Positions 1-7,049 of a stretch of 10,461 nt of DNA are shown here, in pieces. The DNA is from Firmicutes bacterium UBA4981 (lineage in GTDB: Bacteria > Bacillota > SHA-98 > UBA4971). Position 1 is the stretch's first letter; each line of letters starts with the position of its first letter. Both the position numbers and the translations under genes were made by a program. Below the pieces are notes generated by a model. It was not told where the DNA came from. It did not search any database and was given only the letters and a program-made list of their open reading frames with translations. The stretch covers positions 22,839 to 33,299 of the forward strand of contig DGZL01000129.1 of assembly GCA_002398515.1 (NCBI GenBank), in the 5' to 3' direction.

Positions 1-379
1 GCTTCTTCGCCTTGAGTCTGGAAATGTAGTCAAGGATAGCCAGCCTGAGCGCAGCAGGACACAAAACAGAACAGTGGATCTTCTGATCCGGTAGACCGCC
101 TAGAGCACGGACAACATCCTCTTCGCCAATTTGATAAGCTTCTTCCAGGGGCTTGCCTATGGCAAGCTCAGTAGTGATACTACTGGTTCCGATGGCTGCA
201 GGACATCCGTAAACCTTGAACTTGACGTCAACGAGTCGCCTGTCCCTGACCTTGATGTACACCTTTATGCAATCACCGCATTCGGGATCCCCGATTGTTC
301 CGATTCCGTCCGCATCTTCAATCTCGCCGATGTTCTTTGGATCAAAGAAATGCTCAAGGACCTTCTCATTGTAGAACAT
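1..379 (-). CDS. NifU/IscU-type iron-sulfur cluster assembly scaffold protein (3' end cut by window edge)
   Basis: The reverse strand reads 126 codons without a stop from the ATG at 379 to the left edge. The N-terminus (MFYNEKVLEHFFDPKNIG) is the classic NifU_N/IscU opening. Family members are soluble homo-oligomers that assemble a 2Fe-2S or 4Fe-4S cluster from cysteine-desulfurase sulfur and hand it to apo-proteins. The three ligand cysteines are all present: C34 in GDPECGD (with D36), C59 in YGCPAA, and C103 in KIHCS, preceded by H102. There are two further cysteines, C37 and C107. The protein is probably only a few residues short of its end, since family members run about 120-150 residues. 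An AGAAGGA Shine-Dalgarno lies about 11 bases upstream of the ATG. The gene lies 89 bases downstream of the truncated hydrolase gene on the same strand. The desulfurase partner is not in the window. Family assignment is firm; whether it is a general or a dedicated scaffold cannot be told. Confidence 0.93.
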   Translation of the reverse strand, partial: MFYNEKVLEHFFDPKNIGEIEDADGIGTIGDPECGDCIKVYIKVRDRRLVDVKFKVYGCPAAIGTSSITTELAIGKPLEEAYQIGEEDVVRALGGLPDQKIHCSVLCPAALRLAILDYISRLKAKK

Positions 380-468
380 GCTCTAACTCATCCTTCTTTC
401 TGAGCCTCTGGCATGACTTGCTTGATTATATATGAAGAAGACCTAGACATCTATTTGGATCTTAGACT

Positions 469-888
469 TCAAGCGAAATGCCGGCACTCCCTAACACGAA
501 TCTCTCCCCAAGTAAGCGAGCCATTTCGGCCACTTTTCGTGTACTTTTTCTCAAACACTTTGGGATGCGCATACAGGTTGACATGCCTTACCATATTAAG
601 TAGGGCGGGAAGACCTCCTGTATGGTCGTAGTGGCCATGACTTAGCACAACACAGTCTACATCTTTGAGATTCAGCCCAAGCGCTGCTGAGTTATGAATA
701 AGGACTTCCCCGGACTGTCCGATGTCAAGAAGTATTCTCCGTCCCTCGATCTCAACTAGCAGGGACAGCCCATGTTCGCCCCACAACTTCTGTCTCCGTA
801 CCAAGTTGTCAACTACAACAGTCACCTTGGTCTTGGCATCTCTGCGAAGAGACCCGATAGAACCTGTGGTGCCATCACTCCTTGGCAT
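469..888 (-). CDS. Metallo-beta-lactamase-fold hydrolase, C-terminally truncated (possible pseudogene)
   Basis: This 139-residue protein has the N-terminal half of an MBL-fold hydrolase. Visible features are a beta-strand start (KVTVVVDNL, about 21-29), a short turn ending in WGEHGLSLLVE, the strand RRILLDIG with D55, and the metal motif HGHYDH at 84-89 followed by TGGL. The pattern VDNxx...WGEHGLSLLVE resembles the 7,8-dihydropterin-6-yl-methyl-4-(beta-D-ribofuranosyl)aminobenzene 5'-phosphate synthase-like group, whose members are about 250-290 residues. The second half, with the later metal-binding His and Asp, is missing. The frame ends at TGA (469-471), and the 89 bases before the scaffold gene cannot hold the rest in any frame. 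So this is a real deletion or decay, not one frameshift. I chose the ATG at 888 because GAGGTG ends 6 bases before it; an in-frame GTG at 897 overlaps that Shine-Dalgarno. It is unlikely to be an active hydrolase. Confidence 0.75.
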   Translation of the reverse strand: MPRSDGTTGSIGSLRRDAKTKVTVVVDNLVRRQKLWGEHGLSLLVEIEGRRILLDIGQSGEVLIHNSAALGLNLKDVDCVVLSHGHYDHTGGLPALLNMVRHVNLYAHPKVFEKKYTKSGRNGSLTWGEIRVRECRHFA

Positions 889-1094
889 TCCTTTCACCTC
901 AAGCGCTCGGTTATTTGAGTATTAATCATATGTTCATAACTATTGTAGTCGTTGTGTGGATAGACATCAACACGGAAATTGAGAAGACATGCCGTTACTG
1001 AAGAAGGCAGAGAGAACGAATGCGAGTGCTGTGAATCCCTTGCGTGTCTGGAAGATTAAGCCGGCGACTTCCCGTAGAAGGCATAGAAAGACAG

Positions 1095-1133
1095 GAGGCC
1101 CGACCACAAGATAACACACGGGCAGGCCTCTTT
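1095..1133 (-). terminator. Candidate hairpin terminator downstream of the RRM gene
   Basis: GAGGCC (1095-1100) pairs with GGCCTC (1125-1130). The stem extends inward by CG/CG pairs at 1101-1102 and 1119-1120 past a small bulge, with a loop of about 16 bases. It lies about 60-100 bases after the stop of the minus-strand RRM gene. On the minus strand it is followed by a mixed pyrimidine tract (CTGTCTTTC) rather than a clean U run, so termination strength is doubtful. On the plus strand only three T follow. Apart from this hairpin I see nothing convincing in the non-coding stretch 889-1192. Confidence 0.4.
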
Positions 1134-1192
1134 ACTAATAGAATATCCCTACACGTCACGACAAAATCGTCAAGACTAAGTTTTCCTGCTAC

Positions 1193-1459
1193 TTACCGTC
1201 TGCGATGATAACCGCCTTCACCTGTCCGCTCCGGCCTTGGACGAGCCTCGTTCACAGTTAGGCTCCTCCCCTGGAAATCGACTCCGTTTAGTGCAGCAAT
1301 GGCATCGTCGGCTGCGTCCTCAGCCACCTCAACGAAACCAAAACCCTTGTCGGGAATGACTCGAACGCCGGCCGGACTATAGTCTGCGAACAGACTGCGG
1401 ACATCCTCTTCGGTAACATGGTAGGGCAGATTCCCTACATATAGACTTTTCAACGTCAT
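1193..1459 (-). CDS. Small single-RRM RNA-binding protein
   Basis: This 88-residue protein is one RNA recognition motif plus a basic tail. RNP2 is LYVGNL (6-11), RNP1 is KGFGFVEV (38-45), and the last strand is SLTVNEARP (66-74). The tail is rich in Arg, Pro and Gly and ends in HRRR. The family binds single-stranded RNA through the aromatic residues of RNP1 and RNP2 (here Y7, F40, F42) and is often cold-responsive in bacteria that carry it, such as cyanobacterial Rbp proteins. The segment between strands 2 and 3 is unusually short: VRVIPD runs almost directly into RNP1, whereas most bacterial members have an acidic/basic loop of about eight more residues there. I chose the ATG at 1459 because it begins right at the fold and has GAGAGG about 8 bases upstream; the open frame extends 20 codons further without resembling the family. 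The neighbouring divergent gene is the SbcD-like nuclease. Its RNA target is unknown. Confidence 0.9.
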   Translation of the reverse strand: MTLKSLYVGNLPYHVTEEDVRSLFADYSPAGVRVIPDKGFGFVEVAEDAADDAIAALNGVDFQGRSLTVNEARPRPERTGEGGYHRRR

Positions 1460-1569
1460 TACTGGTGCCTCTCTTTCGTCTCGCTTGATCCTATTTTGCG
1501 GTACACGATCCACTTCCATAACTTACCACTCTATGGCAAGGGAACTGAATCTTCTAAGAGTATTCCCAA

Positions 1570-1586
1570 GATAGTCCAATACTATC
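1570..1586. promoter_or_regulatory. Perfect 6+5+6 dyad in the divergent intergenic region
   Basis: GATAGT (1570-1575) and ACTATC (1581-1586) form a perfect inverted repeat around CCAAT. It lies in the otherwise empty stretch 1460-1749 between the divergent RRM and SbcD-like genes. A weak minus-strand promoter candidate sits further out, with -10 TATACT (complement of 1620-1625), 16 bases of spacing, and -35 TTCAGC (complement of 1642-1647). If that promoter is real, the dyad would fall in a 5' leader of about 150 bases for the RRM gene. It may be a repressor site, an RNA hairpin or chance. I found no strong plus-strand promoter for the SbcD-like gene. Confidence 0.3.
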
Positions 1587-1749
1587 AAACGCGAAGGAAC
1601 CTGCCATCCACCTGTGTTGAGTATAAATGCCATTGTTGGAAGCTGAAGGAATATGAATGCCAATGAAGAATGTAATTTCAGTAAGTCAAGCGTTCCATTG
1701 CTAAACCCGGGCTGGAGGCACCGGTCTTATTAGGATGGTGATAGAATTG

Positions 1750-2976
1750 GTGTCTTTTCTCCACACCGCAGATTGGCAAATAGGTATGAAGGCGAGCCGC
1801 GTGGCGGATGTGGCGGAACGTGTCCGCAAGGCCCGCCTTGATACGGCAAAACAGCTTATTCGCATAGCTTCCCAACTGCAGGTTGACTTTGTGCTTATTG
1901 CAGGCGACCTCTTTGAAAATAACCTCGTGCATAATGAAGCTGCTCACCGCGTGGCTGAGGCTCTTTCCGCATGTTCCCCGATACCCGTTTATGTGCTCCC
2001 AGGCAATCACGATCCTCTGACCGCTGATTCTATTTACAGCCGTTCAGCATTCACCGATTTCCTTCCCCCAAACGTACATATCTTGCGGACCTCTGAACCT
2101 GTGACGCCGGTACCGGGAGTAGTACTCCTGCCTGCCCCGGTCATGTCCAAAGAGTCGTACAATGACCCCACTGGGCAGTTTCAGATACCTGAGGACATAC
2201 AGGAGGATACCATTGTAGTCGGAATAGCCCATGGTTCACTGCGTATACCCGGCAAGTTCCAGGAGAATGATTTCCCCATAGCATTAGATGCTGCGCAGCG
2301 ACTCGGCCTTGATTACCTCGCCTTAGGCCATTGGCATTCCTTCTATGTGCATAATGATATGAGGACTGTATATGCCGGAACCCATGAGCCGACAGGCTTC
2401 GATGGCCAGTGTAGCGCATCTGCAGCCCATGTTACGATCAAGGCTCGAGGTTCATCACCGGACATCGAAAGACTCGACACAGGCACTCTGACCTGGCAAA
2501 CTCTTGAAGTGAGCGTCGCCGGTGACCCGGATCAAGTAGTCAGCCGTGTGAAACACGAAGTAGACAAAGCGCAAGATCCGTCGTCGACCTTGCTTCGTCT
2601 GGTGCTAAAAGGCCATGCCGAGTCTGACGATTTGCGGTGGCTGGAGGAGCTTGAAGATTGGCTCAGAACATCCTTGCTGTACATGGAAATAGACAAAAGC
2701 CGCTTTATCACCCGTCCTGTCGGGAGAAGGCTGAGACAGCTTGCAGCCGGCAATCTGTTCTTGCAGTCAATAATCTCAGACTTGGCCGACATCGCTTGCC
2801 TACTAGGACAACCAATAGAGGACTTACCTGAAGACCTGGTAAGTGCCGGAGGTTCAGGTTCGTCGCTAATAGATGATTCACTCCAAGATAGCCTCGACCG
2901 ATGGAGGATTGAAGCTGAGGATGTAGAGGAAGCTCTCAGAACACTGGCCTCCATAGCTGAGGAGGTGCTGTCATGA
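1750..2976 (+). CDS. SbcD/Mre11-like metallophosphoesterase (DNA repair nuclease), Asp-x-Gln subfamily
   Basis: This 408-residue calcineurin-like phosphoesterase should act with the following ATPase to process DNA ends at double-strand breaks. Phosphoesterase motifs appear in order: HTADWQ (5-10, with D8), AGDLFE (D53), PGNHDP (N86, H87), GIAHGS (H161) and LGHWHS (H194, H196). The usual motif I is DxH; here residue 10 is Gln. From memory, this DWQ form is typical of actinobacterial proteins of the Rv1277 type, which also sit beside a Rad50-like gene, so it is probably a subfamily trait. The C-terminal 150 residues are an acidic helical region likely to bind the partner. I chose GTG 1750 because GGTGA ends 8 bases upstream and it puts D8 at the usual family position. 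An in-frame ATG at 1735 adds five residues, but its GGAGG is 16 bases away. The stop overlaps the next start (ATGA), which indicates translational coupling. Confidence 0.9.
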   Translation: MSFLHTADWQIGMKASRVADVAERVRKARLDTAKQLIRIASQLQVDFVLIAGDLFENNLVHNEAAHRVAEALSACSPIPVYVLPGNHDPLTADSIYSRSAFTDFLPPNVHILRTSEPVTPVPGVVLLPAPVMSKESYNDPTGQFQIPEDIQEDTIVVGIAHGSLRIPGKFQENDFPIALDAAQRLGLDYLALGHWHSFYVHNDMRTVYAGTHEPTGFDGQCSASAAHVTIKARGSSPDIERLDTGTLTWQTLEVSVAGDPDQVVSRVKHEVDKAQDPSSTLLRLVLKGHAESDDLRWLEELEDWLRTSLLYMEIDKSRFITRPVGRRLRQLAAGNLFLQSIISDLADIACLLGQPIEDLPEDLVSAGGSGSSLIDDSLQDSLDRWRIEAEDVEEALRTLASIAEEVLS

Positions 2977-5696
2977 TTCTTCGCTCACTTACCGTATCCG
3001 GCTTGCGCTGCTTTAGAAACCCTGCGCAGCTCAACGACTTCAGTGAAGGCATAAACATTATCCACGGGCCGAATGAGTCCGGAAAATCCACTCTCATTAC
3101 AGGGTTGGCCCTGGCTTTTTTGGATCGCCATGATATGACCGGCGAAGCCATAGAGGCGTTCCGTCCCTGGGGGACTTCTCTCAGCCCCGTTATTAATGCT
3201 GAATTTACCTTCGGAGGTAAGCGGTATTGCTTAGAAAAAGGCTTCCTGGATAATACAAGAAGCACTCTCTCTGAATGGGACGGCCGCCGTTACCAACGTC
3301 TTGACGAGGGGAAAGCGGCTGATAACAAGGTACGGCGGATGATGCAGGCGGAGTTTTCAGGAAGGGGGCTGTCCAAGAACACGCAATGGGGTCTTGCGCA
3401 CCTCCTTTGGATGCCGCAAGGCGCAGACCGTTTCCACAGCCTGTCTCTTGCGGAACCCGGCATCGAGGACTATTTCCGCCAAGCAATGGGAGCTACACTC
3501 TTCAGCAAAGAAGACGACAAGCTATTGGGTTCAATCAGTAAGAGATATTCGGGTATCTTTACACCGAAAACGGGGGGCTTTAAGGCAAATTCAGAAGTGA
3601 GTCTTGCCGAGCAGGAAGTTAAGACCGCCAAGGAACGACTGGATAGCGTGGTCCGCGACTTGGAAGCAATACGTGAGGCAGAAACTGACCTTTTGTTGCA
3701 GAACTCCCGCCTCGAGGAGCTCGAAGCTGACTCTGCCAAGCTAAAGCAGGAGAGAAAGGCCCTGAAAGGTCGAATTGACCGTATCCGGGAACTTGAGTCA
3801 CAGCGCAATACAATGAAGGCCCAGTTGCAATCTGCCACCCAGGCATGGGAGACTGTGAAGAAGGAATGGCAGCAAGTTGACAATCTCAAGAAAACCATAG
3901 CGGCTGCAGAATCAGAGATCGCTCAGAAGGAAAAGGCTATCATCCCGCTCAATGCTGACTGTGACGAGGCGTCCAAAGAGCTTAACTCCAAGCGTGCTAC
4001 TGAGAAGGACCTGGAGAAAGACATCAAAGAGACCAACCAGGAGTTTCAGAAAGCCAATGATCTGCAGCAAGCAAAGAATCGTCTGGAATCTGTGGCACAT
4101 CTTGCCTCACAGGTCCAATCAGCTCGGGATCTGAACACAAAACTCGCGGATCTAGAGAAAGAACTGAGCAAACAACCATGTCCCGGTATTGCTGACGTGA
4201 AGTCGGCTGAGAAGTCAAAATCCCTGGTGGACGCAAGAGAGGCTGAGGCACGCGCGCAAGGGCTCGCCATAGATGTCACAGCCTACTCAGACTTCAACAT
4301 GACTGTAAGCACATCTGAGGAAGAGAAGACTTACACAATCCGCCCTGATGAACCCTTGTCCCTGGCGTCCGCTGACAGGATGACCCTTGATATACGTGGC
4401 CTCGGACGAATTGAGATTAGATCAGGTTCTGCTGATGTAAAGAAACTCCTTAAGCAGATTGCAGAGGAGAAGAAAGCGCTCAAAGAGATCCTGGACAAGT
4501 ATGGAGTAGCTACTCTATCTGACCTTAAGGAAAGATATGATTGGGGACTTAAGCAAAACTTGCAGCTTAACACCTTGCGTGAGAATCTCCAAACCACCTT
4601 AGGCCCAGGGAATACCCTGAGGCTTCTGGAATCCCGGCTTCAGAAGGAAGAGAAGGCACTGCAAGAACAGTGCTCGGGGCTGGGTGTAACGCAAGAAGAA
4701 CTGGCTAAGGCGGAAGCGCCTGACGTTGACGTCCTCAAGAACCGTCTCGATGGTCTGAATACGCAACGAGATGAATTGGTCAAAGAAGTATCTGAGTTGG
4801 ATAAGCTGGAAAAGAGCCTTTCGAAGCAAGTCGCCAAGCTGGAGCAAGAAATCAGTAACCTCCGAACATCAGATGAGACATCCCGAGGTGAGCTCAAAAG
4901 GCGTCTGGAACCTTATGACAGTGATGAAGAGAAGCTGAAATCGGTTTTGGCGGATAAGGAAAAGGAGAAAACCAACAAGGAAAACGAACTGGCGAAACTG
5001 GAGAAGCTGATCCCGAAAAACGCTGCTGAACTTGAGCGTGGCGCCCTTAAACTTGACCGAGAAATAAAGAAACTTGATGAGGAGACGATACCGGAGGTTC
5101 GCGACAGCCGGGCTGTCCTCAGAGGGAAATTGGACGAGGCGGGTAACCGCGGATTGTATAGTGAGGCAGTCCAGTGTGAAGAAGCTCTTGAAATAGCCCA
5201 GGGCAAGTACCAAGTGGCCCTTAAGAAAGCCCAAGCAATAAGACTTCTCCATTACCTGGGTCTTACTCGGAAAAGTCAGTTGCTCGATGCCCTGACTGAA
5301 CCCATCCGAGACGAGGCGACAAGGATATTTCAGTTGATTACAGATTCTCCCGGGCGATCTATTGAACTCCGACCCGACCTGCAACTTGAAGGGATAAGGG
5401 TAGGAGAGGAAGACTCTCGGGCTATTGGAACTATGGAGGAATTCTCCATAGGCACGCAAGAACAACTTATGATGTCTGTCAGATTAGCGCTGGGGCACTT
5501 CCTCGGGCAAGTGGAACGGCAACTGGTGGTGCTGGACGATCCTCTTGTGAACACTGATTCTGACAGACTCCAACGGATCTTACGCCTTCTCGAGGCTGCG
5601 TCGGAGACGCTGCAGATAGTGATCCTAACCTGTCATATAGACAGCTATCAGGACATCTCAGGTAAGAGATTCGATATCCGGGAAACGACGCTTTAG
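2973..5696 (+). CDS. SbcC/Rad50-like SMC-family ATPase without a zinc hook
   Basis: This 907-residue coiled-coil ABC ATPase is the partner of the upstream nuclease. The Walker A motif GPNESGKST lies at 32-40 and a Q-loop at WMPQG (Q149). The first coil runs about 205-420 and the second about 490-760. Near the C-terminus are the signature FSIGTQEQ (824-831), Walker B LVVLDDP (851-857) with a D-loop, and the switch His at H888 in LTCHID. ATP binding should close the two heads and control the nuclease. There is no CxxC zinc hook: C403, in QPCPG near the coil turn, has no partner. Residues about 431-486 instead look beta-rich (alternating polar and hydrophobic strands, ending RGLGRIEIRSG), so a globular insert probably replaces the hook. 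Overall it resembles YhaN or Rv1278-type proteins more than E. coli SbcC. The start overlaps the nuclease stop by 4 bases, with GAGGAGGTG 5 bases upstream. Signature SIGT replaces the common SGGE or SRGT. Confidence 0.92.
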   Translation: MILRSLTVSGLRCFRNPAQLNDFSEGINIIHGPNESGKSTLITGLALAFLDRHDMTGEAIEAFRPWGTSLSPVINAEFTFGGKRYCLEKGFLDNTRSTLSEWDGRRYQRLDEGKAADNKVRRMMQAEFSGRGLSKNTQWGLAHLLWMPQGADRFHSLSLAEPGIEDYFRQAMGATLFSKEDDKLLGSISKRYSGIFTPKTGGFKANSEVSLAEQEVKTAKERLDSVVRDLEAIREAETDLLLQNSRLEELEADSAKLKQERKALKGRIDRIRELESQRNTMKAQLQSATQAWETVKKEWQQVDNLKKTIAAAESEIAQKEKAIIPLNADCDEASKELNSKRATEKDLEKDIKETNQEFQKANDLQQAKNRLESVAHLASQVQSARDLNTKLADLEKELSKQPCPGIADVKSAEKSKSLVDAREAEARAQGLAIDVTAYSDFNMTVSTSEEEKTYTIRPDEPLSLASADRMTLDIRGLGRIEIRSGSADVKKLLKQIAEEKKALKEILDKYGVATLSDLKERYDWGLKQNLQLNTLRENLQTTLGPGNTLRLLESRLQKEEKALQEQCSGLGVTQEELAKAEAPDVDVLKNRLDGLNTQRDELVKEVSELDKLEKSLSKQVAKLEQEISNLRTSDETSRGELKRRLEPYDSDEEKLKSVLADKEKEKTNKENELAKLEKLIPKNAAELERGALKLDREIKKLDEETIPEVRDSRAVLRGKLDEAGNRGLYSEAVQCEEALEIAQGKYQVALKKAQAIRLLHYLGLTRKSQLLDALTEPIRDEATRIFQLITDSPGRSIELRPDLQLEGIRVGEEDSRAIGTMEEFSIGTQEQLMMSVRLALGHFLGQVERQLVVLDDPLVNTDSDRLQRILRLLEAASETLQIVILTCHIDSYQDISGKRFDIRETTL

Positions 5697-5748
5697 CAAG
5701 CGGCCATCCGCGAAATCTTCCCTTCTCCTAAAACCTTTGCAAAATGTT

Positions 5749-5767
5749 AACTTGATCCTCACAAGTT
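5749..5767. promoter_or_regulatory. Inverted repeat abutting the efflux-operon promoter (operator candidate)
   Basis: AACTTG (5749-5754) and CAAGTT (5762-5767) are perfect inverted repeats with a 7-base spacer. The right arm ends one base before the -35 box at 5769. The position fits a regulator binding directly upstream of the promoter. No run of T follows and the stem is weak, so it is not a good terminator for the preceding ATPase gene. No regulator gene is present in the window. Confidence 0.4.
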
Positions 5768-5768
5768 C

Positions 5769-5795
5769 TTGACAATCTTTTCGTTAATATATAAC
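5769..5795 (+). promoter_or_regulatory. Sigma-A/sigma-70-type promoter of the export operon
   Basis: A perfect -35 TTGACA (5769-5774) is followed after 15 bases by TATAAC (5790-5795), a 5-of-6 match to the -10 box. The spacer is two bases shorter than ideal, and the region between is AT-rich. Transcription would start near 5802 and leave a leader of about 107 bases before the first TolC-like gene. This marks a separate transcription unit from the SbcCD-like pair. Confidence 0.6.
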
Positions 5796-5909
5796 AGTGT
5801 GACCAAAACAAGGAAACAGACCGGAGCATCTTTACCGGTAGATTTGCGCATAATTCAACCCATGTCAATTAGGCGAGTTGCACGTTGGAAGAAGGAGGGA
5901 ACGCTCGGG

Positions 5910-7049
5910 ATGTCACCGCCGAAACGTCCGACTTTGTTGTGGTTACCCAGAATAATAACGGTATTTGTGCTGTCAATCATAACCGTATTTCCCTCTGCGG
6001 CAGCATTTCCGGTTTCTGCGTCGGCAAGCGACATGAAGTCAGAACCGCAAGCAGTGGAAGTCAGTCTTGAGGGATGTCGCAGTTTGGCGCTAGAACACAG
6101 TGCAAGCGTGCTTCTGGCCGAAAGCGCGGTACAAGATGCCAGGCTGGCATTGGAGCAAACCGAAGCCACAAGCCTCACAAAACCGTCTCCTACATCGCTT
6201 TACCAATCTCAGATGAGCCTTGAATCCGCCGGGAAGAATCTGGAGATAACTAAGCAGGACGTAGTCCTTGGTACTGATCAGCTATATTACTCGCTTCTTA
6301 GAGCAGAACACCTGGTATCCATCTCCAGGCAGGCTCTTGATCTTTCCGAAAGGCAATTTGAGATAGCTATGGCCAAGGAAAGTGTGGGCATGGCTACAAA
6401 GCTGGACATTATGAGAGCGGAGAACCAAACAGCTTCAGCCCGCAACAGCTTGATGAGCGCCCTTCTCAACAGAGACCTTGCAATGGTCTCGCTAAACCAG
6501 GCTATCGGATTCGTCCCGGAGACAATTCTCTCTCTGCGCGATGAGTTTTTCTATGAGAAAACAGGAGACCTGGATCTCGACGCCTCAATGGAGTTCGCCC
6601 TCGCCAATCGGGTTGAGATTGCTCAAGCGCAATCAGCAGTGGAAATCGCTGACATGAATGTACAACTGGCAGACAACAGTTTTACACCGAAACTTACATA
6701 TGAACGCGCCAAGCTCGCAGTTGAAGATTCCAGGATCAAATTGAGAGAGCAGCAAAGCAAAATAGCTCTCGCAGTACGTCAGGCTTATGTATCGCTAAAG
6801 CAAGCGGAAGCCAAAGCGGAACTTGCCGAATCCAAAGTCGACGAGGCACGTGAAAACCTGCGCATAACCCAGCTTCTTTTTGAAGCAGACATGGCTACGA
6901 ACGTGGAAGTCCTTTCTGCGCAAAACCAGTATACCCAGAGTCAAATAGACTCGGTTCAGGCAATATACGACTATAACATGACAAGATCACAGTTTAAGCG
7001 CACCATAGGTGATACGGCCGGCCTCACCGGAGGTGTCCCTGCGTCATGA
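5910..7049 (+). CDS. TolC-family protein 1, short form apparently lacking barrel hairpins
   Basis: This 379-residue exported protein has the two-fold outer membrane efflux protein (OEP) repeat of TolC. A signal peptide with K5/R6, a hydrophobic core at about 15-33 and Ala/Ser-rich cleavage options near 32-40 is followed by repeat 1 (about 50-205) and repeat 2 (about 222-366). Typical OEP sequence is visible, such as QLYYSLLRAE, VGMATKLDIMRAENQ, ANRVEIAQA and ATNVEVLSAQNQY. The segments that should form the membrane beta-hairpins are reduced to about 16 residues (about 85-100) and 10 residues (about 256-265). The usual final-strand motif ending in DGG is absent. TolC proteins normally exceed 420 residues. 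I chose ATG 5910 because GAAGGAGG lies 11 bases upstream and the signal peptide begins there; the open frame further upstream runs into the promoter. The stop overlaps the next start. It may pair with TolC2 or work as a helical tunnel only. Confidence 0.85.
   Translation: MSPPKRPTLLWLPRIITVFVLSIITVFPSAAAFPVSASASDMKSEPQAVEVSLEGCRSLALEHSASVLLAESAVQDARLALEQTEATSLTKPSPTSLYQSQMSLESAGKNLEITKQDVVLGTDQLYYSLLRAEHLVSISRQALDLSERQFEIAMAKESVGMATKLDIMRAENQTASARNSLMSALLNRDLAMVSLNQAIGFVPETILSLRDEFFYEKTGDLDLDASMEFALANRVEIAQAQSAVEIADMNVQLADNSFTPKLTYERAKLAVEDSRIKLREQQSKIALAVRQAYVSLKQAEAKAELAESKVDEARENLRITQLLFEADMATNVEVLSAQNQYTQSQIDSVQAIYDYNMTRSQFKRTIGDTAGLTGGVPAS

Noticed and set aside
131..403. 90-codon plus-strand open frame
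   Set aside because: It is antisense to the NifU/IscU scaffold gene, which is clearly real on the minus strand from its motifs.
905..960. Minus-strand promoter (TATGAT) for the truncated MBL gene
   Set aside because: A -10-like TATGAT is present, but no -35-like hexamer lies at a suitable distance, and AT-rich text of this kind is common.
4869..5465. 198-codon open frame on the minus strand
   Set aside because: It lies wholly inside the SbcC-like ATPase gene, antisense to the Walker B side, with no recognisable domain and no ribosome binding site. It is a shadow of coding sequence rich in Glu and Lys.
5700..5711. GCGG-CCAT-CCGC hairpin after the SbcC-like gene as a terminator
   Set aside because: The stem is only 4 bp and is followed by a mixed sequence without a T run, so it is too weak to call.
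5769..5909. N-terminal extension of TolC1 from an upstream TTG or the ATG at 5862
   Set aside because: The TTG is part of the -35 box and the ATG at 5862 has no Shine-Dalgarno. The signal peptide and a strong GAAGGAGG point to ATG 5910.
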